From Polaribacter sp. Q13 (GTDB lineage: Bacteria; Bacteroidota; Bacteroidia; Flavobacteriales; Flavobacteriaceae): DNA of 64,000 bases. The stretch is taken from contig NZ_CP074436.1 of NCBI RefSeq assembly GCF_016858305.2, forward strand, positions 3,306,001-3,370,000, given 5' to 3'. Of this stretch, positions 61,527 to 64,000 are shown in pieces (the first letter of the stretch is position 1; each line of letters begins with the position of its first letter). Under the pieces are notes generated by a model. The model was not told where the DNA came from, searched no databases, and worked only from the letters and a program-made list of their open reading frames with translations. The translations under genes were made by a program, and so were the position numbers.

Positions 61527-62627
61527 TTGGATACAGCACAATTTATTTCGAAAGCAAATACTAATTCAGTAGAAAAAGCAAGTTTTACCTGGCAAACACC
61601 TAGTAATATTGCATTGGTAAAATATTGGGGAAAGAGCAATCCGCAAATACCAAGAAATGCTTCTATTAGTTTTACGTTAAATAATTGTCATACCATTACT
61701 ACGATTGATTTTATGCGTAAGCGTAATTCAGAACTTGATTCAGAATCTGAAAAAGTAGTAGATTTCGATTTGTTTTTTGAAGGAAAACAAAAAGACGCAT
61801 TCAAACCAAAAATTGCAGAATTCTTTAAAAGAATACAAGAATATTGTCCGTATATTTTTGATTATAAAATGACCATTAATTCAGAGAATTCTTTTCCGCA
61901 TTCTAGCGGAATTGCATCATCTGCAAGTGGATTAAGTGCTATTGCAATGTGTTTGATGAGTTTGGAGTCTGAATTAAATCCTGATTTATCAGCAAAAGAA
62001 ATCAATAAAAAAGCCTCTTTTTTAGCACGTTTAGGTTCTGGAAGTGCAAGTAGAAGTATAGAAGGACCGATGGTTGTTTGGGGAAATCATCCAGAAATAG
62101 AAGGAAGTTCAGATTTGTTTGGTGTACAATTTCCTTATAAAGTGCATCCGGTTTTTGATAATTATCAAGATGCAATTTTGTTAGTTGATAAAGGAGAAAA
62201 ACAAGTTTCTAGTACCGTTGGTCATAATTTAATGCATGAGCATCCGTATGCAGAAAGTCGTTTTACCCAAGCAAACGATAACTTGAGTAAAATGTCAGAA
62301 ATTCTTCAAAACGGAGATATTAAAGCATTTGTTAATTTGGTAGAAAGTGAAGCGTTAACATTGCATGCTATGATGATGACTAGCAATCCATATTTTATTT
62401 TGATGAAACCAAATACATTAGAGATTATTAATAAAATTTGGGAATACCGAACTGAAAATAATAGTAATATTTGTTTTACCTTAGATGCAGGTGCCAATGT
62501 GCATGTTTTGTATCCGGAGAATGAAAAAGAAAAAGTAAATCATTTTATAGAAAATGAACTTTCTAAATACTGTCAGAAAAATCACTATATTTATGATACT
62601 GTTGGACTTGGCGCTAATAAAATGTAA
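61527..62627 (+). CDS. mvaD: Diphosphomevalonate decarboxylase
   Basis: A 366-residue GHMP-fold enzyme making isopentenyl diphosphate from diphosphomevalonate. Motifs: TWQTPSNIALVKYWGKSNPQ (substrate-binding Lys-Tyr), ATP loop FPHSSGIASSASGLSAIAM, GSGSASRSIEGPMVVWG and TLDAGANVHVLYP (catalytic Asp). It begins with TTG at 61527; the frame holds no ATG before residue 63 and none upstream after the LytTR stop codon, so TTG is the best start and fits the -7 box position. With the mevalonate kinase at 63102 it forms the second mevalonate cluster. Confidence 0.92.
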   Translation: MDTAQFISKANTNSVEKASFTWQTPSNIALVKYWGKSNPQIPRNASISFTLNNCHTITTIDFMRKRNSELDSESEKVVDFDLFFEGKQKDAFKPKIAEFFKRIQEYCPYIFDYKMTINSENSFPHSSGIASSASGLSAIAMCLMSLESELNPDLSAKEINKKASFLARLGSGSASRSIEGPMVVWGNHPEIEGSSDLFGVQFPYKVHPVFDNYQDAILLVDKGEKQVSSTVGHNLMHEHPYAESRFTQANDNLSKMSEILQNGDIKAFVNLVESEALTLHAMMMTSNPYFILMKPNTLEIINKIWEYRTENNSNICFTLDAGANVHVLYPENEKEKVNHFIENELSKYCQKNHYIYDTVGLGANKM

Positions 62628-62651
62628 TTTATCAGAATTAAAACAATTTAA

Positions 62652-63047
62652 ATGAACGCTTTTATAAAGTTAGTATCCATAATAATTTTTCTTTTTACAG
62701 TATCTATTTCTGCACAAAAAACCACTTGGTTAGATGGGCAGTTAAAAGAGACAAACCAAGCTAAATCTGTTTATTATACAGTAAATTCTAGTAATGCTAA
62801 AGAAGTAATTTATTTTTATAAAAGTGGTAAAGTTTTTAGGAAAATAGGCTACTCTAAAGGCAAGTTCGAAGGAGTCTTTTCTGAATTTTATGAATCTGGC
62901 GAATTAAGAACTTCCGGAACCTATGTCGATGGTTTAGAGGACGGTGTCTGGAAAACGTATTATAAGAACGGAAAGAATAAGGAAAAAGGAAAATACACAA
63001 AAGGAGAAAAAGTTGGTGTCTGGAAAACTTTTTACAAGAATTTTTAA
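62652..63047 (+). CDS. Secreted MORN/YwqK-type repeat protein
   Basis: A 131-residue secreted protein: signal peptide (LVSIIIFLFTVSISAQ) and three to four YwqK/MORN-like repeats (VIYFYKSGKVFRKIGYSKGK, FEGVFSEFYESGELRTSGTY, GVWKTYYKNGKNKEKGKYTK, GVWKTFYKNF). Such repeats bind lipid or other proteins; role unknown. The label toxin-antitoxin seen for this family in databases is not supported by the sequence here. It starts 24 bp after mvaD and may be co-transcribed. Confidence 0.8.
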   Translation: MNAFIKLVSIIIFLFTVSISAQKTTWLDGQLKETNQAKSVYYTVNSSNAKEVIYFYKSGKVFRKIGYSKGKFEGVFSEFYESGELRTSGTYVDGLEDGVWKTYYKNGKNKEKGKYTKGEKVGVWKTFYKNF

Positions 63048-63073
63048 TAATGTTTTGTTAATATATTAATTCG

Positions 63074-63081
63074 TATTTTTG
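63074..63081 (+). promoter_or_regulatory. -7 promoter element of the mevalonate kinase gene
   Basis: TATTTTTG fits TAnnTTTG; a TTG lies 15 bp upstream (63056-63058), shorter than the usual 19-bp spacer. The ATG follows at 63102. Confidence 0.45.
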
Positions 63082-63101
63082 CAACACTATAAAAAAGAAA
63101 A

Positions 63102-64000
63102 ATGAAAGGACCATTATTTTATGCTAAAATCCTTCTCTTCGGAGAATACGGAATCATAAAAGATTCTAAAGGGTTAGCAATTCCGTTTAATGCATACCGA
63201 GGAGCTTTAAAAACTTCAGTCGATTTAAGTGGAAGCCCTAAAGTTTCCAATCAAAATTTAGAACGTTTTTATAAACATTTAACTACCTTAACTACAGATT
63301 TAGTTTCCTTTAATTTAAAGGATTTAAAGAGAGATATAGAAAACGGAATGTATTTTGATTCTTCTATACCACAAGGGTATGGAGTTGGTAGTTCTGGTGC
63401 TTTAGTTGCGTCTATTTATGATCAATATGCAGACGATAAAATAACCGTTTTAGAAAACTTAACGAGAGAAAAGTTATTAAAATTAAAGCAAATTTTTTCT
63501 TTAATGGAATCTTTTTTTCATGGGAATAGTTCTGGTTTAGATCCTTTAAATAGCTACTTAAGTTTACCAATATTAATCAATTCTAAAGACAATGTAGAGC
63601 CTGCAGGTATTCCTTCTCAAAAACAAGGAAAAGGAGCTGTTTTCTTATTAGATTCTGAACAAATTGGTGAAACGGAACCTATGGTGAACATTTTTATGAA
63701 TAAGATGAAAAACGAAGGTTTTAGAAAAATGATTAGCGAAGAATTTGCAACAACAACAGATGCTTGTATTGAAGATTTCTTAGGAGGAAACGTAAAATCT
63801 TTGTTTGGTAATGTAAAATCATTGTCTAAAATTGTTTTAAAGAATTTTAAACCAATGATTCCAGATGCTTTTCATAAAGTTTGGGAAAACGGAATTAAAA
63901 CAAATGATTACTATCTAAAACTTTGTGGTTCTGGTGGTGGTGGTTACATTTTAGGTTTTACTGAAGATTATGAAAAAGCTCAAAAAAGCCTTAAAAACTA
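63102..64000 (+). CDS. Mevalonate kinase-type GHMP kinase (3' end cut by window edge)
   Basis: The first 299 codons of a GHMP kinase; the end lies outside the window. Motifs: FYAKILLFGEYGIIKDSKGL at the start, the ATP loop IPQGYGVGSSGALVASIYDQ, ESFFHGNSSGLDPLNSYLSL (catalytic Asp) and LKLCGSGGGGYILGF near the end. These are mevalonate kinase features, and the neighbour is mvaD, so the first kinase step of the mevalonate pathway is the likely role. An upstream -7 box (63074-63081) gives it its own promoter. Confidence 0.88.
   Translation, partial: MKGPLFYAKILLFGEYGIIKDSKGLAIPFNAYRGALKTSVDLSGSPKVSNQNLERFYKHLTTLTTDLVSFNLKDLKRDIENGMYFDSSIPQGYGVGSSGALVASIYDQYADDKITVLENLTREKLLKLKQIFSLMESFFHGNSSGLDPLNSYLSLPILINSKDNVEPAGIPSQKQGKGAVFLLDSEQIGETEPMVNIFMNKMKNEGFRKMISEEFATTTDACIEDFLGGNVKSLFGNVKSLSKIVLKNFKPMIPDAFHKVWENGIKTNDYYLKLCGSGGGGYILGFTEDYEKAQKSLKN

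Noticed and set aside
62652..63047. Antitoxin gene (YwqK label)
   Set aside because: The repeats and signal peptide show a secreted MORN-like protein; there is no toxin partner, so no toxin-antitoxin call is made.
1..64000. tRNA, rRNA and riboswitches
   Set aside because: No cloverleaf-like or rRNA-like stretch was found by eye in the intergenic regions, and no known riboswitch core was recognised.

Overview
The window is AT-rich chromosomal DNA from a member of the Bacteroidota, almost certainly the family Flavobacteriaceae (marine Polaribacter/Tenacibaculum-like by gene content). The evidence is: TonB-dependent receptor with a CarboxypepD_reg-like domain, a type IX secretion (T9SS) sorting tail, a CzcA-TolC fusion pump, a GYDIA-type GHMP kinase, a GxxExxY protein, a GSCFA protein, a mevalonate pathway, LytS/LytTR signalling and promoters of the Bacteroidota form TTG-N19-TAnnTTTG. 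No rRNA, tRNA, phage, CRISPR array or intact transposase was found.

Layout. 1-7 kb: a PiT phosphate transporter (cut by the window edge) behind an OprO/P-type phosphate porin, divergent from a TonB receptor and a lipoprotein with an internal duplication; all three intergenic regions carry TTAACA-like direct repeats at an 11-bp period, a candidate Pho box. 7-8.5 kb: two paralogous small outer-membrane proteins. 8.5-14.5 kb: a heavy-metal efflux operon (His-rich protein, CzcA-TolC fusion, CzcB/CusB adaptor). 14.8-24 kb: a large outer-membrane protein, ogt-tatD, a DEAD-box-type helicase operon, an LRR lipoprotein, an SDR and an OmpA lipoprotein. 24-31 kb: apbE, a gene interrupted by an amber codon, a methyltransferase, a GxxExxY cassette, map, a HAD protein, a thioredoxin and gpmI. 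31.6-40.6 kb: rhodanese, DUF1800-DUF1501-GSCFA operon, alaS, M23 peptidase. 40.6-41.4 kb: a ~600-bp heptanucleotide array abutting a MerR-type regulator. 41.8-45.5 kb: LemA and two TPM-domain proteins, a lipoprotein and a thioredoxin. 45.7-51.1 kb: a DPP-IV-like peptidase and two POT peptide transporters. 51.2-64 kb: mevalonate genes in two clusters (HMG-CoA reductase fused to a DUF1569/DinB-like domain plus GYDIA kinase; diphosphomevalonate decarboxylase plus mevalonate kinase, cut by the edge) around redox, VOC, thiamine pyrophosphokinase and LytS/LytTR genes.

The most unusual content is non-coding. There is a heptamer-periodic repeat family: a giant (GAATACT)n array before the MerR gene and degenerate NNNNACT heptamers immediately before or inside the starts of two other genes. 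There are also dispersed GTCA...TGAC intergenic elements, one of which looks captured in frame by ogt, and a GxxExxY gene flanked by inverted nonamer repeats that appear to supply the GTG start codon of the next gene. Functional names rest on motif recognition by eye; no database search was run.
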